A stretch of DNA of 64,000 bases, taken from NCBI GenBank assembly GCA_964613745.1, contig CAZTJA010000004.1, positions 25,130-89,129 of the forward strand. The letters run 5' to 3'. Position 1 is the first letter of the stretch; each line of letters starts with the position of its first letter. Below the pieces are notes generated by a model that was not told the origin of the DNA, searched no databases, and saw nothing but the letters and a program-made list of their open reading frames with translations. Of the stretch, positions 52,021 through 61,967 are shown in pieces. Source of the stretch: CAZTJA01 sp964613745 (GTDB lineage: Bacteria > Desulfobacterota > Desulfomonilia > Desulfomonilales > Desulfomonilaceae). The position numbers and the translations under genes were made by a program.

Positions 52021-53169
52021 TCAGGATTCTTCCGAGTGATCAATATCCGAGAATAGAGCTTCAGCGAACTCTCTGGCATCAAATTCCCGCAAATCATCCA
52101 TTTTTTCGCCGACTCCTATGTATCGCACCGGGATCTTTAATTCATTGGACATACCAATGATGACTCCGCCCTTGGCGGTTCCGTCAAGTTTCGTCAAAGC
52201 CATACCGGTTATTGGAATGGCCTCATTAAACGTCCTTGCCTGCAATATGGCGTTTTGTCCCATAGACGAGTCGATAACAAGCAATGTTTCTTGAGGGGCA
52301 GATTGAAGCTTCTTCGCCATGGTCCTTTTGACCTTCTTCAATTCTTCCATAAGAGGCACTCTCGTGTGGAGCCTTCCTGCCGTGTCCACGAGCACAAGTT
52401 CATAATCCTCTTTCACCGCCCGATCCATTGCCTCGAACACCACCGATGATGGATCCGCCTTGTCTTTACCTTTGATTATCGTGCAACCCACTCGATCAGC
52501 CCAAATTTGGAGTTGTTCCACTGCCGCTGCCCTGAACGTATCGCCCGCAACCATCATCACCTTTCTACCTGCCGCTGCATGCCGTGCGGCAATCTTGGCA
52601 ATGGTGGTCGTTTTTCCCGATCCGTTCACCCCTATGACCATTACCACGAAAGGTTCATAGCTATATCCAACCCTAATGGGAGCTTCTACTTCAAGGAGCA
52701 TTTCACGAACGAGATTCTTTAAATGTTCAATCACGGCCCTTGGATCATCCAGCTCCTTGCGTCGAACACGGTCCGTTACACTGTCCAGCAGTTCGTAAGC
52801 GGTCTTCACACCTATATCGGCTTTTACCAAAACCTCCTCAAGCCTTACCACCACCTGATCGTCGAGCTGTTTCTTTCCGAGTAAAACTTCGTCTAAGCTC
52901 CCGAGAAAGCCTTTACGGGTCTTGAGCAGCCCGGATTTCAGCTTGAATAATGACTCTTTCTTTTCTTCCTCTTCAGAAATATGCTCCTCTTCGGGTTCCG
53001 CTCCAAAGTCCGGCTCCGGTTCAGGTTCCGGTTCTCTGACGGGTTCCGGTTCAATTACCCGATCAACTTCTTCTTCGACCTTTACGGGTTCCGACTGTTC
53101 TTCCTCTTTGGATTTATCTCTACCGAACCAGCGACTAAAAAGTCCTTTTTTGGGTTTGTCTTCAGACAT
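52021..53169 (-). CDS. ftsY: Signal recognition particle receptor FtsY
   Basis: 382 residues with GAAGG upstream of the ATG. An acidic N-terminal A region containing a Glu-Pro repeat (about 30-60) precedes the NG domain (about 75-380): GVNGSGKTTTIAKIA, DTFRAAAVEQL, DTAGR and TKLDGTAKGG, the SRP-GTPase motifs. It docks ribosome-SRP complexes at the inner membrane. Head of a minus-strand run ftsY-yjbQ-rnhA, with the TPR-protease gene 15 bp upstream. Confidence 0.97.
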   Translation of the reverse strand: MSEDKPKKGLFSRWFGRDKSKEEEQSEPVKVEEEVDRVIEPEPVREPEPEPEPDFGAEPEEEHISEEEEKKESLFKLKSGLLKTRKGFLGSLDEVLLGKKQLDDQVVVRLEEVLVKADIGVKTAYELLDSVTDRVRRKELDDPRAVIEHLKNLVREMLLEVEAPIRVGYSYEPFVVMVIGVNGSGKTTTIAKIAARHAAAGRKVMMVAGDTFRAAAVEQLQIWADRVGCTIIKGKDKADPSSVVFEAMDRAVKEDYELVLVDTAGRLHTRVPLMEELKKVKRTMAKKLQSAPQETLLVIDSSMGQNAILQARTFNEAIPITGMALTKLDGTAKGGVIIGMSNELKIPVRYIGVGEKMDDLREFDAREFAEALFSDIDHSEES

Positions 53170-53184
53170 CTTTGTTCACCTTCA

Positions 53185-54258
53185 TCACTCTTTCTTGCAT
53201 TTGATTTCAGCCTTTCCCGCTGAATGGTCCAGAGAAAGAGTAATTTTCTTTAAGCTCTTTACTCCAAGCAGATTTATTGTTGCCGCATTTGGTTTATCGA
53301 ATACCTGCAGTTCGATTTCTCCCAGAGGAATATCGTACACATACGCATTTTTCACGACATACCTGCTGACCTGGTGCTGAGACCCGTCTGCAATACGCAC
53401 GATGCTCTTTCCGGCATCCCTGAGATTACCGTTGTAGCGGATTTCATTGAGAAGATTCTTGTCTATTAAGGATACCGTAGCCCCCGTGTCCAACAAAAAA
53501 CGATGAGGCTTACCTTGTTTCCCGAACCGGACTTGTACAAACACGTGCCCGGCATCACTAATGGGAACCGTCACTGAGCATGCGCCGTTGGACGGGGTAT
53601 CAAGTTCCTTCAACAATCGGACTATCTCATCTTTATTGTCTTCGCCGGCCAACTTAAGCGCCTGTATTCGATCCAGTGCCGCTGATTCCATCTTGTCGGA
53701 TCTTAAATAACTGAGGGATCTCCCGGCATAGGCTAACGCCGACATTGGATCCAAATCTATCGCCTTAGTAAAATCGCTGGCTGCCCGATTCATTTCGCTA
53801 AGATTGAGAAAACTAATGCCTCTCTGGGTAAAAGAAGCCGCCCGGAGTTTTTCATCCGAGTGCCGAATCTTAATTGATTCCGTGAATTGCTCAATTGCGG
53901 AACGTTCATTGCCTTGTTTTCTGCGGATCATGCCTTTCAGATTGAGACACCTTGCCTGTGTCTCTCCATCTTCGCCGCATTCGTTCATCACTGAACTTAC
54001 ATCCTTGAACGCACTCTTGAAATCGCCTTTCCCATAGAAAGCTCTCGCTCGACTAAATAGGACAACGCAAACGTTTTTTTTGTCGGAACCGAGAAGGTCC
54101 GCTACCTTCGTGTACAACTGTATCGCTTCGTCGTAATTTCCATTTTTATAATGTTCCACTGCCGTGTCGTACAGTTTTTCCGTGGACTCTTTCCCGGAAC
54201 AGGGCAGCGCCGGATTGAATAAACCGCATAGAATGAGAAACAATACAAAACGCTTCAT
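53185..54258 (-). CDS. Exported TPR protein with retropepsin-like aspartic protease domain
   Basis: 357 residues. The signal peptide (MKRFVLFLILCGLFNPALPCSG) is followed by TPR-like repeats (about 30-215; NYDEAIQLYTKVADL, ALAYAGRSLSYLRSDKM). The C-terminal ~130 residues form a single retropepsin-like unit: FLLDTGATVSLIDKNLL has the catalytic DTGA, with a flap-like region and ILGVKSLKK-type second loop (NLLGVKSL). Active as a dimer if functional. Likely periplasmic. It is immediately upstream of ftsY. Confidence 0.87.
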   Translation of the reverse strand: MKRFVLFLILCGLFNPALPCSGKESTEKLYDTAVEHYKNGNYDEAIQLYTKVADLLGSDKKNVCVVLFSRARAFYGKGDFKSAFKDVSSVMNECGEDGETQARCLNLKGMIRRKQGNERSAIEQFTESIKIRHSDEKLRAASFTQRGISFLNLSEMNRAASDFTKAIDLDPMSALAYAGRSLSYLRSDKMESAALDRIQALKLAGEDNKDEIVRLLKELDTPSNGACSVTVPISDAGHVFVQVRFGKQGKPHRFLLDTGATVSLIDKNLLNEIRYNGNLRDAGKSIVRIADGSQHQVSRYVVKNAYVYDIPLGEIELQVFDKPNAATINLLGVKSLKKITLSLDHSAGKAEIKCKKE

Positions 54259-54271
54259 AAACTACCCGTTT

Positions 54272-54769
54272 TTACTTCCGAGGTTTCGTTTTGAACCAAT
54301 CAATTATTTCTTCCAATTCCGCCAACTCGCGTCCAGTGAATTTCCGTGTAAACGCGAGCACCTGCTGAGCCAACCAGAACCGCTCTTCTTTGGGAACTTT
54401 GTCCGCAAGATCCAGAAAATCCTGAAGAACATTCTTGATATTCCGGAGCTGTTCAAGAACGGAATCGGCCACAATCGTATCAAGCTTTCTCTGTTTCAGC
54501 TCAAGTATTGTGACCACTTTGGCCGTCTCCGAATCCGCCGTTCCCGAAACTTCGGCGCGTATGATCAAAGCTGCATGGTCCTCCGATAACACTCGCCCTT
54601 TTTCAAGTTCCTGAGATTGCAACGCAGGGTAGATTTGTTTAAGCTGAACACCCGTGCGTACATCGAAAAATTCCGGAACAACATCAGGAGTTGTCTTTCT
54701 CTCGCCTTTCGGTACGCGAACTAATAGAGTAGCTTCTCTGATCAGGATGTAATCACATGATTTTTCCAT
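54272..54769 (-). CDS. Unknown 165-residue protein with helical C-terminal half
   Basis: Soluble, with no signal peptide or membrane helix. The first ~95 residues are mixed strands with several charged loops, and the last ~70 are strongly helical and charged (DTIVADSVLEQLRNIKNVLQDFLDLADKVPKEERFWLAQQVLAF). No ribosome site of note precedes the ATG. Its stop lies 13 bp before the TPR-protease start, so it probably heads that minus-strand operon. I recognise no family. glnD is transcribed divergently from a 70-bp shared region. Confidence 0.65.
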   Translation of the reverse strand: MEKSCDYILIREATLLVRVPKGERKTTPDVVPEFFDVRTGVQLKQIYPALQSQELEKGRVLSEDHAALIIRAEVSGTADSETAKVVTILELKQRKLDTIVADSVLEQLRNIKNVLQDFLDLADKVPKEERFWLAQQVLAFTRKFTGRELAELEEIIDWFKTKPRK

Positions 54770-54839
54770 TTAACAAGAGCGCCCTTAGATTCTCCCGAAT
54801 CATACCACGCCGTGAAGCCCAAATTAAAGGAAGCTTTGC

Positions 54840-57509
54840 ATGAGATACATTTTCGCCGATCAGGACCGTGCTCTCCAAATCACGAGAATCAAAGACGGTA
54901 TTGCGGATTTTCGGAGCGCAGGTCGCGACGATCCCAAGAACTTTGGAATGCATCAAGTTTACGATGAGTTGATGCAGCAAGTAGCGGATCATTTCCTAGG
55001 CTACTGGTCGGACAAAATAGCCGTTGTGGGTCTCGGCGGCTACGGCAGAAAAGAAATGTCTCCTTATTCCGACATAGACCTGCTGTTCTTGAGACCTGAA
55101 GATGCTCCCGAAGGAATATACAGAGGCATCCGAAGCATACTTTACCTGCTCTGGGATGCGAAGGTGGAACTCGGCCATTCCGTTCGTACAGTGGACGAAT
55201 GCCGACAGGAAGCCGAAAACGACCTGGCGGTATTAACGTCTCTTATGGACGTGAGGTTGGTATGGGGTAATCCGGACATTGTCCGAGATCTTCTCATAAC
55301 CCGGCAGCAGATGATCTCGGAAACCGAACCTCTGGAAATATACTCACGAATTGAAGCCGAAATCCGAAAATCCTACGAAAAGTTCGGCCACACGATATAC
55401 CTTCTTGAACCTCACCTCAAAGAAGGCCCCGGTTCCTTAAGATACATACAATTGATTACATGGCTGGTCCGCAGCATCTTTGGTTGCAACTCCCTCGATG
55501 ATCTTCCATATGCGAATGTATGCGGCGCTAAGTCCGTGGAAGAAGTTCACGCCGGAATGCAGTTTTTAGCTGAAGTGAGAACTCGTCTCCATTTTATACA
55601 GGGAAGGCGGGACGATCGACTCAAATTCGATGCTCAGATAATGTTGGCAAAACAGATGGGGTTCGAAGACTCTCCGGGCCGCAGGGGTGTAGAAGTTTTC
55701 ATGCGGGAATATTACAGGCATGCGGCCACAATGGATTTCTTCGGCCGCAGAGTCCTGGCCAAGGCGAGATTGTCGATGCAGCCCAAGCTGGCATCCGAAA
55801 CGAAGATACTCAAATTAAACGAATCTTTCTACATCGGAGCAGGCGGAATTTTCCACTTTCATCCGGAAAACTTCGGAAATGATCTCCAAGAGATTATTTC
55901 CGCTTTCCGCTTAATTGCGGAAACAGGCACCGATTTCGATATCAGAATGGTCGACTACATTCGCCGGAGACTTCAGTCCCCCGTCGGTGAACCCACCAAA
56001 GATGAAGACCTCAACAGGCACTTTCTGGAACTGTTTAAGACGAAAGGATACATTGCCAAGGCTCTCAATGCCATGATGAAAATCGGTTTCCTCGAGATTT
56101 TCATTCCGGAGTTTTCCTGGGTCCGATTCATGCCTCAGCACGACATCTACCACCAATATACCGTAGATCTCCATACAATGGCCGTACTGGAAAATATGGA
56201 TGCCTTTGCAAGACAGGATGAATCGAGCGAAAACAAGATGCTCAACACCATCTTTTCAAGACTCGATAGACCCGAAGTCTTGTTCCTTGCCGGCTTATTT
56301 CACGACATTGCCAAGGGCAGGGGGCCGGGCCATGAAGCAAGGGGTGAACAGATCGCACGGCCGGTTCTCCAGAGGCTCGGAGTCGAAGAGGAGAGTATCC
56401 ATGAAGTCTGTTGGCTCATTCGTAATCATCTCGCAATGACTCATTTAGCATTTAAGAAAGATCTGCATGACGAAGCACTTATAAACCGCTTTGCTGAAAA
56501 TGTGATGAGCAGACGCAAGCTTGACCTTCTAACCTTGCTTACCCATGCAGACCTGATGGCAGTAGGACCGACGGCAATCAACTCCTGGCGAAAAATGCTT
56601 CTGGAGGAACTCTATTATCGCACGGTAGATGTAATCGAGGACGGCGGCCCGGCTGGAGAGGACCTTTTGGAGTGGATTCGGGAAATAAAGATCGTTGTTC
56701 GTGAAAAAGTTCAACCAGCCTTCCGGGATTCGTATTTGGAAGACTACCTCGCAAGTGCCCCGTCCAGATACTTCCTGGATTTTTACCCCGGGGTCATTTC
56801 AGAGCATTACAACGATCTCCGGATATTCATGGACAAAGAGCAAAGAACGGCTTTGGAACTGCAAGACGTGATCGCCAGAAAAATAGATCACAAACGGCCC
56901 GGATACAGCTCGATAACATTGATAGTTAAAGATCGACAGGGATTGTTCTACCGAATAGCCGGCACTTTGTCCGCAAACAGGATAAACATTCTGAGTGCCT
57001 GGAGTCACTCCATTGGAGATATCGCGGTGGCAACATTACATGTGAATGATATACCCGAAGGGCCTCTGGATGATCCCGAAAGATGGGAGCACTTCAAGAG
57101 CGATTTCAGCAAAGTCATGGCAGGCTCTTTGGATATTGATGAACTGGTGGCGAAAAGGAGGATGAAGCGACCCTATTCCGGCACCTTCAAACCCAGATTT
57201 CCCGTAAAGGTCGAGATCGATAATGCCGCTTCCGATCAGGCTACAATCATCGAAGTGTATGCTCATGACAGACCCGGACTGCTCTATGATATTACCCGCA
57301 AATTGTTCGACATAGGTCTCAACATTGTGTTGACCAAAATTACCACTGAGGTTGACCAGGCTCTGGACGTCTTCTATGTCAAGGATGCCGATTTTGAGAA
57401 AATAGTAGATTTTGAGATCTTAGATGATGTCAAGAGTGCTCTGCAAAATCACCTGGCAACAATGGAGAATGAACATTTTTCTAAAATCGAGGGAGTAATA
57501 AGCTTCTGA
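54840..57509 (+). CDS. glnD: [Protein-PII] uridylyltransferase/uridylyl-removing enzyme GlnD
   Basis: 889 residues with AAAGGAAG before the ATG. Nucleotidyltransferase motif GLGGYGRKEMSPYSDIDLLFL (about 62-82), an HD hydrolase domain (FHDIAKGRGPGHEARGE, about 485) and two ACT domains near the C-terminus (about 690-760 and 795-860). GlnD senses glutamine and uridylylates or de-uridylylates PII, which sets ammonium assimilation. No glnB is adjacent. It is followed by the recombinase gene 29 bp on. Confidence 0.95.
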   Translation: MRYIFADQDRALQITRIKDGIADFRSAGRDDPKNFGMHQVYDELMQQVADHFLGYWSDKIAVVGLGGYGRKEMSPYSDIDLLFLRPEDAPEGIYRGIRSILYLLWDAKVELGHSVRTVDECRQEAENDLAVLTSLMDVRLVWGNPDIVRDLLITRQQMISETEPLEIYSRIEAEIRKSYEKFGHTIYLLEPHLKEGPGSLRYIQLITWLVRSIFGCNSLDDLPYANVCGAKSVEEVHAGMQFLAEVRTRLHFIQGRRDDRLKFDAQIMLAKQMGFEDSPGRRGVEVFMREYYRHAATMDFFGRRVLAKARLSMQPKLASETKILKLNESFYIGAGGIFHFHPENFGNDLQEIISAFRLIAETGTDFDIRMVDYIRRRLQSPVGEPTKDEDLNRHFLELFKTKGYIAKALNAMMKIGFLEIFIPEFSWVRFMPQHDIYHQYTVDLHTMAVLENMDAFARQDESSENKMLNTIFSRLDRPEVLFLAGLFHDIAKGRGPGHEARGEQIARPVLQRLGVEEESIHEVCWLIRNHLAMTHLAFKKDLHDEALINRFAENVMSRRKLDLLTLLTHADLMAVGPTAINSWRKMLLEELYYRTVDVIEDGGPAGEDLLEWIREIKIVVREKVQPAFRDSYLEDYLASAPSRYFLDFYPGVISEHYNDLRIFMDKEQRTALELQDVIARKIDHKRPGYSSITLIVKDRQGLFYRIAGTLSANRINILSAWSHSIGDIAVATLHVNDIPEGPLDDPERWEHFKSDFSKVMAGSLDIDELVAKRRMKRPYSGTFKPRFPVKVEIDNAASDQATIIEVYAHDRPGLLYDITRKLFDIGLNIVLTKITTEVDQALDVFYVKDADFEKIVDFEILDDVKSALQNHLATMENEHFSKIEGVISF

Positions 57510-57538
57510 GCCTGAATAAACAGCTCGAATATGACATT

Positions 57539-58417
57539 GTGGTAACGAGTTTCCTTGATTACCTTATCGTGGAGCGCGGATTGGCCGAATTGACGATAGA
57601 AGCTTACAGAGCTGATTTACAGGATTTCGGCAAGAGCCTGGAAACCAGGAATATCGAATCGTTCAAGCAGATTGATAGAGAACATCTCTTCTCGTTTCTG
57701 AGCTTTCTCGACAAGAAGAATCTGTCGGCTCGAAGCCGAGCACGCAAGATTTCAGCTTTGCGATCATTTTTCAAGTATCTACTGGAACAGGGAATAATTG
57801 AATCCGATCATACTCAAAATATTGATGCACCCAGGCCGCCTCGCAAAATTCCACGATACCTCGACATCGATGAAATCGAGAAACTCCTAGCTGCTCCCGA
57901 CCTGACCACTGCTGAAGGCCGCCGCGATCAAACTATGCTTGAGCTACTCTATGCGACAGGATTGCGTGTAAGTGAACTCATTAATCTGGAAACACACCGA
58001 ATCGATCTCGAAATAGGCTGTGTAATAGTCATGGGAAAAGGATCGAAAGAACGTGTCGTGCCCATAGGAATACCTGCTTCACAATCACTGAATCGATATC
58101 TGGAACTCACAAGGCCTCTGCTTCTCGGACTTGCTCGGAGTGAGTTCTTGTTCGTCACACGTCGCGGACTCCCCATGACGAGACAGTCTTTCTGGAAAAT
58201 TATAAAGAAAACTGCGCTGGCGGCAGGCATCAACAAGGAAATTTCACCGCATACACTCAGACACTCCTTTGCCACTCATCTCGTGCAAAATGATGCTGAT
58301 TTACGCTGGGTTCAAGTCATGCTTGGCCATTCCGATATTTCCACAACCGAAATTTACACCCATGTTGCTAAACATCGCCTGAAGGAATTGCATACGAAGT
58401 TTCACCCTAGAGGCTAA
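57539..58417 (+). CDS. xerD: Tyrosine recombinase XerC/XerD family
   Basis: 292 residues from a GTG; the open frame continues upstream for about 10 codons without an ATG, so a few N-terminal residues may be missing. A SAM-like core-binding domain (FLDYLIVERGLAELTIEAYRADLQDF) precedes the catalytic domain with Arg143 in ATGLRVSEL, Lys in GKGSKERVVP, HTLRHSFATHLV, LGHSDISTTEIYTHV and nucleophile Tyr273. Its size fits chromosome-dimer resolution enzymes rather than a phage integrase, and no att site or phage genes are near. XerC versus XerD cannot be settled here. Confidence 0.9.
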   Translation: MVTSFLDYLIVERGLAELTIEAYRADLQDFGKSLETRNIESFKQIDREHLFSFLSFLDKKNLSARSRARKISALRSFFKYLLEQGIIESDHTQNIDAPRPPRKIPRYLDIDEIEKLLAAPDLTTAEGRRDQTMLELLYATGLRVSELINLETHRIDLEIGCVIVMGKGSKERVVPIGIPASQSLNRYLELTRPLLLGLARSEFLFVTRRGLPMTRQSFWKIIKKTALAAGINKEISPHTLRHSFATHLVQNDADLRWVQVMLGHSDISTTEIYTHVAKHRLKELHTKFHPRG

Positions 58418-58475
58418 TCAGCGGTCGTTATGGTATTCTGGTTACCGGACAATTACTTTAATCCCGGAGAATACG

Positions 58476-61397
58476 ATGTCCAAAACGGAAATGAACGGCA
58501 GAGACAAATACTTGCATGAAATCCGTTCACGAATTGGTGATAGAAGACCCGTGCTCTTCGACGTAAGGAGATGGAAAGGACAATTAATCCATTGGGCGGT
58601 ATCGGATTCGGCTTTTAAATACAATCTCTTCAGATTCATCGATGTTCTTCCCGTGATCAACGATGATGAACTCCTCCTCAAATTGTTCGCCGAATATGCG
58701 TCTCCTTTTCAGGGTGCCGGCGGGAAACTCGCCGACTGGATGAATAAGATTTTGCGGAATGAAATTGATCATAATACGTCCGCTCGAATCATAAGATCCA
58801 TTCCAAGACTTTTAGCAAAGCAGTTTATAGCCGGTCACGACTTTGAAGAAGCCTTCAGAACGATGCAACAAATCCGGGAAAAACGTCTGGCACTGAGTCT
58901 TGATATCGTCGGCGAAGAAGTGCTCAGTTACACGGAAGCTGATGATTTTCAGCAAAAGTATCTCGATCTCATCAACTTTATGGCCAATCGAGTCGGCGAA
59001 TTTCCACAAGATGATATTCTTGATTCCGATAATTCCGGTGAAATTCCAAAACTGGATATTTCCCTCAAGGTTTCATCATTCAATCCCCACCTGGATCCAA
59101 TGGATTGGGAAGGATCTATAAGTCATACCTGCGAAAAGCTCATTCCGATCTTTGAATCCGCTCAAGCACATGGGATTTCCATAACGCTGGATATGGAGCA
59201 GTTTTACTTCAAGGATCTCACCATTGAGATATTCAAGCGACTTCTGGCCCTTTTTCCGGATTACAAGTGGGCCGGCATAGTAATGCAGACCTATCTGAAC
59301 ACTTCAAAAGAAGATCTAGAATCCCTTATTAACTGGCTTAAAAACCGGAACCGAAGAATTTTCGTTAGGCTGGTTAAGGGAGCCTATTGGGACTATGAGA
59401 CGGTAATTAATCCACGACTCGGTCGTGAAATTCCTGTTTTGATGCACAAAGACCGAACGGACCGGAGTTACGAATCGCTCCTTGAAATGGTATTCAAGAA
59501 TCCGGACGTGATTCGCCCCGCCGTGGCTGGCCACAACACTGAAACGATTAGCTGCACGGCCGCTCTGGCCGAAAAACTGGGAATACCAAAGAACGGCTTT
59601 GAATTTCAGATGATCTACGGGATGGCTGAACCCATCAGGGATGCTCTCGTATCAATGGGTTACAGAGTTCGTGCGTACACCCCTGTAGGCGAACTCATTC
59701 CCGGAATGGCATACCTAATACGAAGACTACTCGAAAACACATTTCAGGGCTCTTACTTGCGAAAAACGTTCATGCCGCTGGAAGGTGATGATCAAACCTC
59801 CTCCGAGATTGCTTCAACCTCACCGAGATCCTTCATCAATGAGCCCTCAACGGACTTTTCTTTTCCGGAAAACCGTGAAGCCATGTTTTCAGCGTTAAAA
59901 CGGGTGCGTGAAAACCTCGGACGTGTTTATCCGGTCTACATTGCAGGGCGAGAAATACACACTTCAGCCATGATCGACTCAGTGAATCCAGCCTGTCCCG
60001 AAGAAATTATTGGCCGGGTCTGTTCCGTAAACACTACACTCCTGAATGAGGCCGTTACGGCAGCTTCAGAGGCATTCCCGTCCTGGCGTTCGCTGACCTT
60101 TTCACAAAGGGCCGATTATCTCTACAAAGCGGCACGATTACTCCGTGAAAGAAAGTTCGACGTTGCGGCCCTTGAAATTCTTGAAGTTGGAAAAACATGG
60201 GCCGACGCAACGGGCGATGTTGCCGAAGCAATAGACTACCTTGAATATTACGGTGCTCAAGCCCAACTGCTCGATTCCGGAAAGCCTCTTGAAGACTACC
60301 CTGGAGAAATGAACCGCTACGTCTACGAACCAAGGGGAACGGCTCTAGTCATTTCGCCTTGGAACTTTCCCCTGGCGATTCCAATGGGTATGACGGCCGC
60401 GGCTCTCGTTACGGGCAACTGCGTGCTTTTCAAACCCGCGGGCGTTGCAGCCGTCACCGGATATACTTTGTTTGAGCTGTTTAAGTCGGTCGGGCTGCCC
60501 GATGGAGTACTTCAGTTCGTACCCGGACCCGGATCCGAAATAGGCAAGCACTTAATTTCTAATCCGAACATTGACATTGTCGCCTTCACGGGGTCAAAAG
60601 AGGTCGGACTCAATATAGTGCAAACTGCAGGGCAAACCATTTCAGGTCAAAAGAGCATTAAGCGAATCATCGCCGAGCTGGGCGGCAAGAACGCCGTTAT
60701 TATTGATGAGACCGCGGATCTGGACGAAGCGGTCAAAGGTGTTGTCGAGTCGTCAACAGGTTTTCAGGGTCAGAAGTGTTCCGCATGTTCGAGAGTCATA
60801 CTTGTTGGTCCCAGATATGATGAGTTTCTCGTTCGACTCAAGGAAGCCTTGGCAGGTTTGAGAATCGGTTCCACGGAAGACCCCGGGATAGAAATGGGTC
60901 CGGTCATAGACCTGAACGCCGTCAAAAAGATAGCCTTCTATGCAGATCTCGGATCAAAGCTGGGTAAGGTTGCTTTGCATCAAAAGGAGTTGCCGAATTC
61001 TTCGGGATTTTTCGTAAGCCCCGTCATCCTGACGGACATTGATCCGAAATCCGATCCTGCCCAGGATGAGATCTTCGGCCCGGTATTGATCGTTTTTCGC
61101 GCAAAGGACCTTGACGAAGCTCTCGAGATTGCAATGGAAGTTCCCTATGCACTCACAGGAGGACTCTTTTCGAGATCACCGAAAAACATTGAGAAGATCA
61201 TGAAAGAATTTAAGGTGGGCAATTTGTATATAAATCGCAAAATCACCGGGGCACAGGTAAATCGACAGCCATTCGGAGGTTTTGCCATGTCCGGAGTGGG
61301 TTTTAAAGCCGGAGGTCCGGATTATCTCCTGCAATTTCTCAATTCACGATCCATTTCAGAAAACACGTTTCGTAAAGGTTTTGCACCTATGCCTTGA
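58476..61397 (+). CDS. putA: Bifunctional proline dehydrogenase / P5C dehydrogenase (PutA-type)
   Basis: 973 residues. The N-terminal half is a PRODH TIM barrel (GAYWDYE, EFQMIYGMAEPIRDALV, RAYTPVGELIPGMAYLIRRLLENT). The C-terminal half is an ALDH with ISPWNFPLAIPMG, FTGSKEVG, ELGGKNA and catalytic Cys768 in QGQKCSA. No RHH DNA-binding domain precedes the barrel, so it is an enzyme only and not a repressor. It oxidises proline to glutamate in two channelled steps, delivering electrons to quinone and NAD. Its 3' end overlaps the convergent pgpA by 11 bp. Confidence 0.93.
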   Translation: MSKTEMNGRDKYLHEIRSRIGDRRPVLFDVRRWKGQLIHWAVSDSAFKYNLFRFIDVLPVINDDELLLKLFAEYASPFQGAGGKLADWMNKILRNEIDHNTSARIIRSIPRLLAKQFIAGHDFEEAFRTMQQIREKRLALSLDIVGEEVLSYTEADDFQQKYLDLINFMANRVGEFPQDDILDSDNSGEIPKLDISLKVSSFNPHLDPMDWEGSISHTCEKLIPIFESAQAHGISITLDMEQFYFKDLTIEIFKRLLALFPDYKWAGIVMQTYLNTSKEDLESLINWLKNRNRRIFVRLVKGAYWDYETVINPRLGREIPVLMHKDRTDRSYESLLEMVFKNPDVIRPAVAGHNTETISCTAALAEKLGIPKNGFEFQMIYGMAEPIRDALVSMGYRVRAYTPVGELIPGMAYLIRRLLENTFQGSYLRKTFMPLEGDDQTSSEIASTSPRSFINEPSTDFSFPENREAMFSALKRVRENLGRVYPVYIAGREIHTSAMIDSVNPACPEEIIGRVCSVNTTLLNEAVTAASEAFPSWRSLTFSQRADYLYKAARLLRERKFDVAALEILEVGKTWADATGDVAEAIDYLEYYGAQAQLLDSGKPLEDYPGEMNRYVYEPRGTALVISPWNFPLAIPMGMTAAALVTGNCVLFKPAGVAAVTGYTLFELFKSVGLPDGVLQFVPGPGSEIGKHLISNPNIDIVAFTGSKEVGLNIVQTAGQTISGQKSIKRIIAELGGKNAVIIDETADLDEAVKGVVESSTGFQGQKCSACSRVILVGPRYDEFLVRLKEALAGLRIGSTEDPGIEMGPVIDLNAVKKIAFYADLGSKLGKVALHQKELPNSSGFFVSPVILTDIDPKSDPAQDEIFGPVLIVFRAKDLDEALEIAMEVPYALTGGLFSRSPKNIEKIMKEFKVGNLYINRKITGAQVNRQPFGGFAMSGVGFKAGGPDYLLQFLNSRSISENTFRKGFAPMP

Positions 61398-61884
61398 ATA
61401 TGATCGGAACATAGAGGAGCAAAACATTCAGCAAAGCACCTGCATATACCGACGCAACCAGATCGTCGGTCAGGATGCCCCATCCACCCGGCAAGAACTC
61501 CAATCTGCCTGCCGGTGACGGCTTCAGTATGTCAAAAACCCGTGTCGCAATGAATGCCCATACCGATGACAGCAGAATGCTTTCCGTTCTGAAGAGAACC
61601 ACGGTCAGGAAAAAACCGGCCCATTCATCAAGGACAAACTGGGAAGGATCCTTTCTCTTCCAATGCCCTTCAGCCCACGGGCCGAGGAGGACACAAACTG
61701 CGCAGCTTGCAATCAAAAAACCAATAAGCACAGGCAGCTCCATCTCTCTTGGAACAATCAGCCTGACTATGATGTATATTCCTAATGCGGGTAAGCTTCC
61801 CACCGTGCCGGATGCAATGGGAGCATGGCCCAGGCCGAAGCCGGAGCACAGAAAATCGTAAAACTTGTCCTTTGAATCAGCCAT
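61387..61884 (-). CDS. pgpA: Phosphatidylglycerophosphatase A
   Basis: 165 residues, three to four hydrophobic segments. PgpA signatures: GFGLGHAPIASGTVGSLPAL near the N-terminus, DEWAGFF, and FDILKPSPAGRLEFLPGGWGILTDDLVA near the end, which contains the catalytic acidic residues. It dephosphorylates PGP to phosphatidylglycerol at the inner membrane. GGAG lies 12 bases ahead of the ATG. Confidence 0.94.
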   Translation of the reverse strand: MADSKDKFYDFLCSGFGLGHAPIASGTVGSLPALGIYIIVRLIVPREMELPVLIGFLIASCAVCVLLGPWAEGHWKRKDPSQFVLDEWAGFFLTVVLFRTESILLSSVWAFIATRVFDILKPSPAGRLEFLPGGWGILTDDLVASVYAGALLNVLLLYVPIIFKA

Positions 61885-61967
61885 TTTGTTTTCAACTCTC
61901 CAAATCCCGAACTCTGGGTACGAGGTTCAATTACTTCGTTTCAAAGGATACAACAGAGAGGTCACGC

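Noticed and set aside
52960..53100. Glu-Pro coding repeat in ftsY as a separate repeat element
   Set aside because: It is low-complexity coding sequence within the acidic N-terminal region of FtsY, normal for this protein.
57539..58417. Phage or integron integrase
   Set aside because: Size, motifs and lack of attachment sites or cassette genes point to a housekeeping XerC/D recombinase.
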